Assembly: GCA_037974665.1 (NCBI GenBank) | Contig: CM075768.1 | Location: forward strand, 3,498,501-3,562,500 | DNA: 64,000 nucleotides | From: Ehretia macrophylla | Lineage: Eukaryota > Streptophyta > Magnoliopsida > Boraginales > Ehretiaceae | Reading direction: 5' to 3' | Translations under genes and position numbers: made by a program | Part shown: one piece after another, positions 10,689-21,092 of the stretch | Numbering within the stretch: position 1 is the first letter of the stretch | Layout: each line of letters starts with the position of its first letter | The notes under the pieces: model-generated | Database searches by the model: none | What the model was told of the DNA's origin: nothing | Seen by the model: the letters and a program-made list of their open reading frames with translations, nothing else

Positions 10689-13141
10689 TGTGAAACCCCA
10701 CTAATCTGCTTTAACTTGATTTACGTGTTTTGTCTCGTTTTACGTGCATATGACCTGTTTATGTGCTATAGGGCCTAGAATGTTATAATTTTGATATCAA
10801 TACTCCTAATACGTGCTAAATGTGCATTCATGAAATTTTCATCAAAAACAGAGTCAGAAATTTTATCGTCGATTTTTAGTGAATAGTATTTTCGAAACAC
10901 ATCCGCTAAAATTTTGAAACTGGTCTTTTTAACCCTTCTAGACCTATTCCACAGACTTTAATAGACCTGTGTTTGATGAAGACAGTTTTAAAATCGGCTT
11001 TAGAATTTATTAGGATTTTTACACCGACTTTTGCGAAAATCGAGTTTTAAGCCGACTCGGGTGGAATTCTTTGAATGTAAAACTTCTTGTCACCTAAAAA
11101 TAATTTACTTGAGCTATCTTAGGAGTTGCATTTTTTGTTTTGAGCAAGGAGTTAGCTAAAATGCATTTAAAATACAAGAAAATGAATTAAATGACTAAAA
11201 TACTACTTTGACTTTGCATTTTATTTATTTGACCAAGCTTTTAATTGCATTTAGTCATCAACACACACTCAACACAACACAAAACACACTCCACACATAC
11301 ACAAAGGGCCGAGAGCCATAGGAGAAAAAAAGCCAAAGAGTTTCAAGGTTTTCCAAGCAAAAATTCAAAGAAAAACCTAATTTTTGTCCGTAGAACTTCG
11401 TGCCGACTTGGATTCCGCTTGTTGGGCACGCATTGCACGCATTCCTAGGCATATATCACATCAAATGTGAGAGAAAAATTCTGGATCTCAAAACTCAACT
11501 TTTGTATTTTTGCATATAATTGAAAATCGAACAGTTAGAATTCTAATCTGATGATATATTATTGCTCCTTGCATGCTAGGGATCATTTAGCTGTAATACT
11601 ACGAGTTTTTATCGGTTGTAGCATAATTTTTATTTTTCGGGTATTTAAATTTGATTAAATTGTTCAATGTTGATTTAATTGAGTTGTGTTGATCGGAATC
11701 GATTGCCGTCGATTTCTAAATGTTTGATAATTACGTGGTAGCGCCGTTGTAATGCCGAATTTTCGATTATGATGTTTGGGTGAAAATCTGGAAAATTCAG
11801 CCTTGACACCTTAGGGTTTTAGAGTTATCGGGCATGATTTGGAGGTGTTATGGTGGTTTTCCGAGGGGGCTAATGTAGATGGTTGAATGGGTGAGTGTTT
11901 GAAACTGATTTGGAGTTGTTTGGATTAGTAGAATGTAAGATATGATTAATTGAAGTTTAGGTTGTCTTTCTTTAAAATGTTAGATTGAGCCTTAGTTGAT
12001 TGGGTGTGGGTTGAGTGATTGAATTGTGAGTTGTTGATGGGTAAATTAGAGTTTGATTGTGTGTTTAATGCATGTTCGGTTAGATGGCCTACTTTGTCAT
12101 CTAACTTAGTTGTTTGTTGTTTAATTAAATATTGATGTTATATTGATATTATATTGATTGATTATTGAGTACGGGAATCGGGCACTTTCGTTGCTGATCT
12201 CCCAGATTATTGATTGATGATTGATTGAATATTGATGATTGTTATGGAGTCTTGATATGTGTGTGCCACCTCTCGAGTAGCGTTGGGCTGTCAGGTTGAA
12301 AACGGCATGACTGCCAGAGACTACCCCCACCTCACATGACAGAGGTGTCATGGAGGGAGGGGCTAGTGAGGTACCTCGGGTGTGTAAGTAATGGGGAGTT
12401 ATAAGAAGAATGGTTGAGATCGTGATGGCGTATGGAGCTACACCAACTAGAGTATCCTTTATTGAATGGTTATATAGTTATGTGATGATAGTATTATTTA
12501 TGTTATTGTGTGTTTACTGACTCAAAGGATTATTCCAAGGAGTTTAGTAGACCTTGCTCGAGATCTATCGGATCCTCGCTGGGCTTATTTTATATAAGCT
12601 CACTCTCTATTATTGCATGTTTACAGGTGTACTTTCGCAAGATTACGGGTACGTGCCTCCTGAAGAGGAGAATGTGGAAAACGTGCCTTACGTGGATGAG
12701 TCCTATGTTCCAGAGTCTTATCCGTGATGTCGTACATGTTTTATTATCTTGTAAATTAACATAGTAGACTTTTATCTGCTTTGTAGTTTATAATGTATAA
12801 GATGTTGTTAAGTTAATGAATTAGTTGATGTTGTCTTAGTAGCCTTTCTTTTGTTTATGATTAGGTTGCTAAATTGGCTCAATATGTTTTTGGTATTGTA
12901 TATTAAGGTTTATGTATTATGTTGGAACGGAGGCGTATAACGAGGCATGTTTATTGTATGATATAGTCTTGATGTATGTTGTATTTATTGAAGAGTTGTT
13001 TATTATATGGTTTATGTAGTTGTGGTATGATGTCCTATGGAGGTTGGTTTAGAACCTCGGTATCCTATTTACTGTCGTTATACTGCCGAAATTTCGTTGC
13101 GTCCTGACTGGTTATAGGAGGGGTCGAGTTGGGGCGTGACA
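10689..13141 (+). repeat. Tek-2 5' LTR (2453 bp)
   Basis: Starts TGTGAAACCCC and ends GGGGCGTGACA. It contains a donor-like site at 11467, the hairpin TGGGCTTAT-tttat-ATAAGCTCA at 12580-12602 and an acceptor-like TTTACAG ending at 12626. Its middle differs from the other families: no clear GGTTGCGCAACC box is seen. Confidence 0.97.
11467..12626 (+). other. Predicted intron inside Tek-2 5' LTR
   Basis: Donor AAAT|GTGAGAG here. The 3' LTR copy reads the stronger AAAG|GTGAGAG with GT at 18912-18913, so this copy has lost the exon-end G. Acceptor GCATGTTTACAG|GTG. Length about 1.16 kb. The hairpin ends 24 nt upstream of the acceptor. Confidence 0.5.
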
Positions 13142-13147
13142 TTTAAG

Positions 13148-13159
13148 TGGTATCAGAGC
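13148..13159 (+). other. Tek-2 primer-binding site
   Basis: TGGTATCAGAGC, 6 bp after the 5' LTR end; complementary to initiator Met tRNA. Confidence 0.96.
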
Positions 13160-13410
13160 TCATGTTAGTTGTCAGCTGGGGTATTCTCGGAATGTGGGTA
13201 ATGGTCTTAGCATGAAAGTATGTATGAAAAGAAAGGAAAGTGAAAAATGTGTTAACATGATTAAGTGATAAGTGATTATGTGATTAAAGTGCTTATGTGA
13301 TTATGTGAACAATTTTCTTATGTGTTTTATATGAGTTTGTTGTTTAGGTGTTAATAATTGTTTATAATCTGTTTATGTGCTATAACTGTGCTAACTCTTT
13401 GATTAGTAGA

Positions 13411-14058
13411 ATGGCCGGTCGACCGAGAACCAGAGGTAGGCCTGAGATGACTGATGAGACTCCGGGTAACGCGGAACCGGGCCGTGACGGGGGTGATGAC
13501 CGATTAGGGGCAGCTATGGAAAGGATTGCAGAGTTAGTGGCTAGTCAGGCACAGTTATTAACAGGGCAGGCTGCACAGAATCAGGCTATACAGGCTCAGT
13601 TTCTGAATAATCAGGGTGGTAATCACAGGCGTGGTACCCTGAAGGAGTTCTTAGGATATCATCCACCGAGATTTCAGGGGGAGCCGGATGATAGGAAGGT
13701 GGAGGTATGGATTAGCAGGTTGGAGAAGATTTATGATCCACTTGGCTATACTGATGAGCAGAGGGTCTCTTTTGCCGTGTACTTGTTAGATGACGAGGCA
13801 GAGGAGTGGTGGCGCATGGTAAGGACTAGCTGGGCGGCACAGGGTATTCCTTATATTTGGGGTACCTTTCTGATGGCTTTCCGGGCAAAGTATGTCCCAA
13901 GGATTGCGAGGGAACAGAAAAAGGCAGAGTTTTTAGCCTTGGTCCAGGGAGATGCTACAGTGGCTCAATATGAGGCCACATTTACTCGATTGTCCCGGTA
14001 TGCACCGGAGTATGTGGCAGACAAGGAGCGGAGGACTCGCAGATTTATGTTGGGGTGA
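13411..14058 (+). pseudogene. Tek-2 gag capsid
   Basis: I choose the ATG at 13411 (MAGRPRTRGRPEMTDE), because the frame upstream of it is leader sequence. An N-terminal basic and Gln-rich region is followed by the gag domain from about residue 75: FLGYHPPRFQGEPDDRKVEVWISRLEKIY, LLDDEAEEWW, FRAKYVPRIAREQKKAEFLALVQGDATVAQYEATF. At about 14054 one G appears to be missing (TTGGGGTGAGG where LGVRP needs one more), shifting the frame and ending this segment at a TGA at 14056-14058. Confidence 0.92.
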
Positions 14059-14651
14059 GGCCCGAGATTCAGGATGTGATGGCACTGAATCAGTATGATA
14101 TTTTCACTGAGGCTTTTGAGGCAGCTTCCAGACTAGAGAAGAGAAAGGGGGATCAACTTGTTTCTACTCAGCCCAGTAAGAGGCCGTATCAGCCGCAGTA
14201 TCAGCAGGGCACGTATAGGCCTCCCGTACAGCAGGTTGGGTTCAGGCCACCAGCACAGCATGGTTCTTTTAGGCCACAGGGTCAGCAGAGTTACTATCGG
14301 CCTCAGTTTCAGTAGGGGCCATATCAGGTTCAGACTCAGTATAGGCCAGCCCAGTCATAGGGTCAGTACAGGCCTAGTATGGTGAGACCTCCGCAGCATG
14401 TTGTTTCAGCTGTTTCTACAGCTTCTTGTTCTTCCATGGGCAGTGTTAGTGCCACATCATCGTAGTGTAATTACTGCAAGCGCCCAGGGCACGTGGAGTC
14501 CGACTGCAGGGTAAAGCCAGGGACATGGTTGGGTTGTGGTAGCAGCCAGCATAGGGTGAAGGATTGCCCTAGATATTCGAGGGTTGAGGGTCGGGCAGCG
14601 ACTCAGGGTTATCAGGGTAGACCTGCGGCTAGTGCACCTCAGCAGCAGTAG
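14055..14651 (+). pseudogene. Tek-2 gag C-terminus and zinc knuckles
   Basis: Continuation in the frame shared with pol: VRPEIQDVMALNQYDIFTEAFEAASRLEKRKGD, then a repetitive YRPP/QFQQ-type Pro-Gln-rich linker. Two knuckles follow, CNYCKRPGHVESDC (from 14466) and a GCGSSQHRVKDC stretch whose first Cys is not in its usual place. TAG stops lie at 14313-14315, 14358-14360, 14463-14465 and 14649-14651. At three of them the neighbours (QFQ-GPY, AQS-GQY, QQQ-RIQ) point to an original CAG. Confidence 0.85.
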
Positions 14652-15596
14652 CGGATTCAAGCTCGGGCCTACGCAGTTGACTTAGAGGAGATGCCTGAGG
14701 AGACTGCAGTTGTGGAAGGTAACTTCCTTATACTTGATCAACTTGTTAAAGTGTTGATTGATTCTGGTGCTACGCATTCTTTCATTACTCCTGCTTGTGT
14801 GCAACGTGTTAATTTGCAACCTGAAAGATTGCCTTATGTGGTTGAGATTAGTACCTCTTTGACTGATAAGTATGTTACTGGCTTAGTATGTAAGGATTGT
14901 ATAATACATGTTAAGGGGCATAATTTTCCTTCGGACCTTATTTTATTTCCTATCCGGGGGTATGATGTTATCTTGGGTATGGATTGGCTTTCTAAGTATG
15001 ATGCCCAGTTGAACTGTAGAACCAAGGTAGTACAGTTTCGTTTGCTAGATCAGCCAGTAGTTGAGGTAGTAGGGAACCGGGGTGCAAAGACGAGTTTTGT
15101 TATCTCAGCAACTAAAGCCGTTAAGTTGGTGAGTAAGGGGTGTTCGGGTTATCTGGCTTATCTGATCAACAAGCCATCTAATAAGCTACAGCTAGAGGAA
15201 GCCCCAATTATTCGGGAATATCCCAATGTATTTCCTGAGGAGTTGCCAAGGTTACCGCCAGAGAGAGATATGGAGTTTGTGATCAATCTTATTCCCGGTA
15301 CTCAACCTATTTCTAAATCAGCGTACCGGATGGCACCAGCTGAGTTGAAGGAGTTGAAGGAGTTGAAGGAGTTATTGGAGAAGGGATTCATTCAGCAAAG
15401 TTCTTCACCTTGGGGAGCTCCAGTCTTATTTGTGAAGAAGAAGGATGGTACCTTGAGGTTGTGTATTGATTACCATGGTTTGAATCAGGTGACCATCAAG
15501 AACAAGTATCCGTTGCCACTGATTGACAAGTTATTCGATCAACTTCAGGGAGCCAAAGTCTATTCCAAATTTGATTTGAGGCAGGGGTATTATTAG
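14652..15596 (+). pseudogene. Tek-2 protease and N-terminal reverse transcriptase
   Basis: The protease shows the standard [16 protein letters not shown] active site and the [15 protein letters not shown] flap region. The linker [24 protein letters not shown] leads to reverse transcriptase: [40 protein letters not shown] and FDLRQGYY. A short in-frame expansion ([15 protein letters not shown]) repeats a 9-bp unit at about 15346-15374. The segment ends at TAG 15594-15596, where the homologues read YYQL, so the lost codon was Gln. Confidence 0.92.
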
Positions 15597-16775
15597 CTTC
15601 AGATTCGCACGGAGGATGTTCTGAAGTCTGCCTTCAGGACTCGGTACGGGCATTATGAGTTCGTAGTTATGCCCTTTGGTTTAACTAATGCACCGGCAGC
15701 ATTCATGGATCTTATGCATCGGGTTTTCCAGCCGTATTTAGACCAGTTTGTGGCAATCTTTATTGATGATATCTTGGTCTATTCTAAATCTGAATCGGAG
15801 CACGAACAATATCCACGGCTTGTCTTACAGAAGCTGCAGGAGCATCAGTTGTTTGCCAAGTTCAGCAAATGTGAATTTTGGCTGCAACGCATATCTTTTC
15901 TTGGCCATGTTATTACACAGAGCGGTATCTCTGTAGATCCCACTAAGATTGAGGTGGTGATGTCTTGGAAACGGCCAGAGAATGTTTCTGAGGTCCGTAG
16001 CTTTCTTGGCTTGGCGGGTTATTACCATAGGTTTGTCAAGGACTTCTCGAAGATTGCTGGGCCACTTTCTAAGTTGACTCAGAAACGGACTATCTTTAAT
16101 TGGGATGAGAAGTATGAGAGTGGGTTTCAGGAGTTGAAAAAGAGGTTGACTACTGCTCCAGTACTTGCTCTACCAGAGGGGACCGATAATATGGTTGTTT
16201 ACAGTGATGCATCCAAGGAGGGCTTGGGATGTGTTCTTATGCAGGATGGCCGAGTTATTGCCTATGCTTCCCGGAAGTTGAAGCCTTATGAGGTGAATTA
16301 TCCGACTCATGATCTTGAGTTGGCAGCAGTTGTCTTCGCACTGAAGAAGTGGCGTCATTATCTGTGGGGCAGTAAGTTCGAGATTTTCACTGATCATAAG
16401 AGTCTGAAATATTTATTCTCACAGAAGGAGTTGAATATGCGCCAGCGGAGGTGGATGGAGCTTCTTGGAGATTATAATTGTTCTATCAATTATCTGCCTG
16501 GCAAGGCAAATGTTGTAGCAGATGCTCTTAGCCGGAAGGCGAGTATTTCTTGTTTAGCGGTCAAGAAATGGGAGGTTCTTGAGGAATTCACTTATTGGAG
16601 ACCAGAGTTGACTCAGGTTGAGGTGATGTGTTCACATCTCTGTATTCAGCCTTTATTGCTGTCTCAGATCAGGGAAGCTCAGCAACTTGATGTTAAACTT
16701 CAGAAGATCAAGGATCAGATCACGGATGATCAGTCTGACTTTAAACTGCATGAGGATGGTATTCTTCGGTTTTAG
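15597..16775 (+). pseudogene. Tek-2 reverse transcriptase and RNase H
   Basis: Same frame as the preceding segment. It carries [28 protein letters not shown], catalytic FIDDILVYS (FIDD at 15759-15770) and LGHVI. RNase H follows with [16 protein letters not shown] (first Asp intact), [33 protein letters not shown] and [12 protein letters not shown], so all four acidic positions are present. It ends at TAG 16773-16775 in the RNase H-integrase linker. The first ATG (15669) is internal, not a start. Confidence 0.94.
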
Positions 16776-17399
16776 AACATGGTTTGTGTTCCCGATGAAC
16801 CGGGCTTGAGGCGAGGTATTCTGGAGGAAGCTCACAATTCTAAGTACACTATTCATCCCAGTGGAACTAACATGTATCGGGATTTGAAGCAACATTATTG
16901 GTGGAATAACATGAAGAGGGAGGTTGCTCAGTTCGTGTCTAGATGTTTGACTTGTCAGAGGGTGAAAGCCGAGCATCAACGACCAGCAGGTTTGCTTCAG
17001 CCGTTAGCTATACCACAGTGGAAATGGGAGCATATTACGATGGACTTCGTCACTGGTTTGCCTAGAACACCGAGGGGTAATGATGCAGTTTGGGTTGTCG
17101 TAGATCGTTTGACGAAGACAACTCATTTTATTTCGATGAAGATGGGAGATGAGGTTACAAAGTTGACGGATCTTTATTTGGATCAGATTGTTAGACTTCA
17201 CGGGATTCCATCTAGTATTGTCTCAGATCGAGATCCTCGATTTACTTCTCGTTTATGGGAGAAACTTCAGGAGACCTTAGGTACTCAGTTGAACTTCAGT
17301 ACCGCGTATCATCCACAGACCGACGGTCAGTCTGAGCGGACTATTCAGATTCTAGAAGATATGCATAGGGCTTGTGTTATGGACTTCGGGAAGAACTAG
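16776..17399 (+). pseudogene. Tek-2 integrase zinc domain and core
   Basis: Zinc domain: [27 protein letters not shown] and [14 protein letters not shown]. The core has [19 protein letters not shown] and the DGQSERT glutamate, so the D,D-35-E set is complete. It ends at TAG 17397-17399, where homologues have Trp (KNWEKHLPLAEF), that is TGG to TAG. Confidence 0.93.
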
Positions 17400-18062
17400 G
17401 AGAAACATCTACCACTTGCCGAGTTTGCCTATAACAATAGTTATCAAGCTACTATTGGGATGGCACCTTTCGCAGCTCTTTACGATCGTAAGTGCCGTTC
17501 ACCTTTATATTGGGACGAGGTAGGAGAGATGAAGACTATTGATCCGACTATCATGCCAGAGCTTCTAGAGAAGATCGAGAATGTTCAGTTGATCAGGCAG
17601 GGAATGCTTACAGTGCAGAGTAGATTCAAGAGTTATGCTGATAAACGTCGTCAGGATTTGGAGTTTGCAGTCGAAAATCATTTTTTCTTGAGATTGTCTC
17701 CTCGTAAGGGGTTTGTTCGTTATGGTAAAGGTGGAAAGCTGAGTCCGAGATTTGTTGGGCCGTTTGAGATTACCGGCAGGGTTGGTAAGTTGGCATATCG
17801 GTTGGCTTTACCGGAGAACTTCTCTAATGTCCACGATGTATTTCACGTGTCTAATTTGCGGAATTATAATCCAGATCCTTCTCATATTCTTGACCCAGAG
17901 CCGTTACAACTTCGTAAGAATCTGACTTATGACGAGCGTCCGATTCGTATTCTTGATCAGATGGAACGAGAGTTGAGGTCGAAGAAGATTCTGATGGTTA
18001 AGGTGTTGTGGAAGCATCACGGCATTGAGGAAGCTACTTGGGAGAGACGGGATCAGATGTAG
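17400..18062 (+). pseudogene. Tek-2 integrase C-terminus and chromodomain
   Basis: In-frame continuation: LAEFAYNNSYQATIGMAPFAALYDRKCRSPLYW, the integrase C-terminal fold (FLRLSPRKGFVRYGKGGKLSPRFVGPFEI) and the chromodomain (RPIRILDQMERELRSKKILMVKVLWKHHGIEEATWE). TAG at 18060-18062 replaces Gln (QMQQQYPDLF). The true end lies a little further on, just before the polypurine tract. Confidence 0.92.
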
Positions 18063-18115
18063 CAGCAGTACCCAGATCTGTTCAGTACATCAAGTAAGAA
18101 TTTCAAGGGCGAAAT

Positions 18116-18134
18116 TTCTTTAAGGGGGGGAGAA
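18116..18134 (+). other. Tek-2 polypurine tract
   Basis: TTCTTTAAGGGGGGGAGAA immediately before the TG of the 3' LTR. Confidence 0.92.
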
Positions 18135-20597
18135 TGTGAAATCCCACTTATCTGCTTTAACTTGATTTACGTGCTTTGTCTCGTTTTGCGTACATATGAC
18201 CTGTTTATGTGCTATAGGGCCTAGAATGTTATAATTTTGATATCAATACTCCTAATACATGCTAAATGTGCATTCATGAAATTTTCATAAAAAACGGAGT
18301 CAGAAATTTTATTGTCGATTTTTAGTGAATAGTATTTTCGAAACACGTCAGCTAAAATTTTGAAACTGGTCTTTTTAACCCTTCTAGACCTAGACCACGG
18401 ACTTTAATAGACCTGTGTTTGATGAAAACGGTTTTAAAATCGGCTTAAAAATTTATTAGGATTTTTACACCGACTTTTGCGAAAATCAAGTTTTAAGCTG
18501 ACTCGAGTGAAATTGTTGGATTGTAAAACTTCTTGTCACCTAAAAATAATTTACTTGAGCTATCTTAGGAGTTGCATTTTTGTTTTGAGCAAGGAGTTAG
18601 CTAAAATTCATTTAAAAGACAAGAAAATGAATTAAATGACTAAAATACTACTTTGACTTTGCATTTTATTTATTTGACCAAGCTTTTAATTGCATATAGT
18701 CATCAACACACACTCAACACAACACAAAACACACTCCACACACACACAAAGGGCCGAGAGCCATAAGAGAAAAAAAGCCAAAGAGTTTCAAGGTTTTCCA
18801 AGCAAAAATTCAAAGAAAAACCTAGTTTTTGTCCGTAGAACTTCGTGCTGACTTGGATTCCGCTTGTTGGGCACGCATTGCACGCATTCCTAGGCATATA
18901 TCGCATCAAAGGTGAGAGAGAAATTCTGGATCTCAAAACTCAACTTTTGTATTTTTGTGTAGAATTGAAAATCGAACCGTTAGAATTCTAATCTAATGAT
19001 AGATTATTGCTCCTTGTATGCTAGGGATCATTTAGCTGTAATACTACGAGTTTTTATCAGTTGTAGCATAATTTTTATTTTTTGGGTATTTAAATTTGAT
19101 TAAATTGTTCAATGTTGATTTAATTGAGTTGTGTTGATCGGAATCGATTGCTGTCGATTTCTAAATGTTTGACAATTACGTGGTAGCGCCGTTGTAATGC
19201 CGAATTTTCAATTATGATGTTTGGGTGAAAATCCGGAAAATTCAGCCTTGACACCTTAGGGTTTTAGAGTTATCGGGCATGATTTAGAGGTGTTATGGTG
19301 GTTTTCCGAGAGGGATAATGTAGATGGTTGAATGGGTGAGTGTTTGAAACTGATTTGGAGTTGTTTGGATTAGTAGAATGTAAGATATGATTAATTGAAG
19401 TTTAGGTTGTCTTTCTTTAAAATGTTAGATTGAGCCTTAGTTGATTGGGTGTGGGTTGAGTGATTGAATTGTGAGTTGTTGATGGGTAAATTAGAGTTTG
19501 ATTGTGTGTTTAATGCATGTTCGGTTAGATGGCCTACTTTGTCATCTAACTTAGTTGTTTGTTGTTTAATTAAATATTGATGTTATATTGATGTTATATT
19601 GATGTTATATTGATTGATTATTGAGTACGGGAATCGGGCACTTTCGTTGCTGATCTCTCAGATTACTGATTGATGATTGATTGATTATTGATGATTGTTA
19701 TGGAGTCTTGGTATGTGTGTGCCACCTCTCGGGCAGCGTTGGGCTGTCGGGTTGAAAACGGCATGACTGCCAGAGACTACCCCCAGCCCGCATGCCAGAG
19801 GTGTGATGGAGGGAGGGGCTAGTGAGGTACCTCGGGTGTGTGAGTAATGGGGAGTTATAAGAAGAATGGTTGAGATTGTGATGGCGTATGGAGTTACACC
19901 AACTAGAGTATCCTTTATTCAATGGTTATATAGTTATGTGATGATAGTATTATTTATGTCATTGTGTGTTTACTGACTCAAAGGATTATTCTAAGGAGTT
20001 TAGTAGACCTTGCTAGAGATCTATAGGATCCTCGCTGAGCTTATTTTATATAAGCTCACTCTCTATTATTGCATGCTTACAGGTGTACTTTCGCAAGATT
20101 ACGGGTACGTGCCTCCTGAAGAGGAGAATGTGGAAAACATGCCTTATGTGGATGAGTCCTATGTTCCAGAGTCTTATCCGTGATGTCGTACATGTTTTAT
20201 TATCTTGTAAATTAACATAGTAGACTTTTATCTACTTTGTAGTTTATAATGTATAAGATGTTGTTAAGTTAATGAATTAGTTGATGTTGTCTTAGTAGCC
20301 TTTCTTTTGTTTATGATTAGGTTGCTAGATTGGCTCATTATGTTTTTGGTATTGTATATTAAGGTTTATGTATTATGTTGGAACGGAGGCGTATAACGAG
20401 GAATGATTATTGTATAATATAGTCATGATGTATGTTGTATTTATTGAAGAGTTGTTTATTGTATGGTTTATGTAGTTGAGGTATGATGTCCTATGGAGGT
20501 TGGTTTACAACCTCGGTATCTTATTTACTGTCGTTATACTGCCGAAATTTCGTTGCGTCCTGACTGGTTATAGGAGGGGTCGAGTTGGGGGATGACA
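18135..20597 (+). repeat. Tek-2 3' LTR (2463 bp)
   Basis: Copy of 10689-13141 ending GGGGGATGACA, where the 5' copy has GGGGCGTGACA. The hairpin here is the perfect 9-bp TGAGCTTAT-tttat-ATAAGCTCA at 20036-20058, and the donor is intact at 18912. A short tandem GATGTTATATT unit near 19570-19605 is expanded by about one copy relative to the 5' LTR. Confidence 0.97.
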
Positions 20598-20880
20598 AGA
20601 TCAACCAAGCTTCTTGACAAGTAGGTGTGACACCCAAGCCCGATGTCAAATTTTGACTATTTTATTTTTGTGATTTTGCATTTTTCCATGTTACTTGACT
20701 TATATGTTGCATTTTTTCATTATTATTTAGTGCATTGCATATCGAGAGTGTTAGATATAAAAACAATACTGTAAGAATAGTAAAAACAATGTTGTTTTGG
20801 GCTAGCTAGATTTTAAATAAGTTTTGGGCTTTTATATAGCTTTTATTGCATTTATTTTCTAAGCCCAAACTTGTCTACAC

Positions 20881-20891
20881 TATAATATATA
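20881..20891 (+). promoter_or_regulatory. TATA-like element in Tek-3 LTR
   Basis: TATAATATATA after a CTACAC stretch, about 255 bp into the LTR; repeated at 58271-58281 in the 3' LTR. Placement upstream of the donor-like site fits the U3-R border. Confidence 0.5.
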
Positions 20892-21092
20892 CTCATATAT
20901 ACCTATATACACATAACACTTAGCAAAAACAAAACAAAAATAACCAAACCACCACCCCAAAACCCGTTGGCCATCAAAAGGAAAAAGAATGAAAATTGAG
21001 CTAGGGCTTTGAGAAATTTGTGTCATCCAACCTTATTTCAAGGGTTTTCTAACTATACCAATCCAATATCTAGCTACTACAACTCATATTGG

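Larger units (their letters stand above)
10689..20597 (+). mobile_element. Tek-2, full-length Tekay-like chromovirus
   Basis: 9.9 kb element with both LTRs, Met-tRNA primer site, gag, pol with chromodomain, polypurine tract, and a perfect 5-bp target duplication AGATC (10684-10688 and 20598-20602). It sits inside the Sire-1 LTR. Coding is disabled by one frameshift near 14055 and several TAG stops. It is full length and could only be mobilised in trans. Confidence 0.97.
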
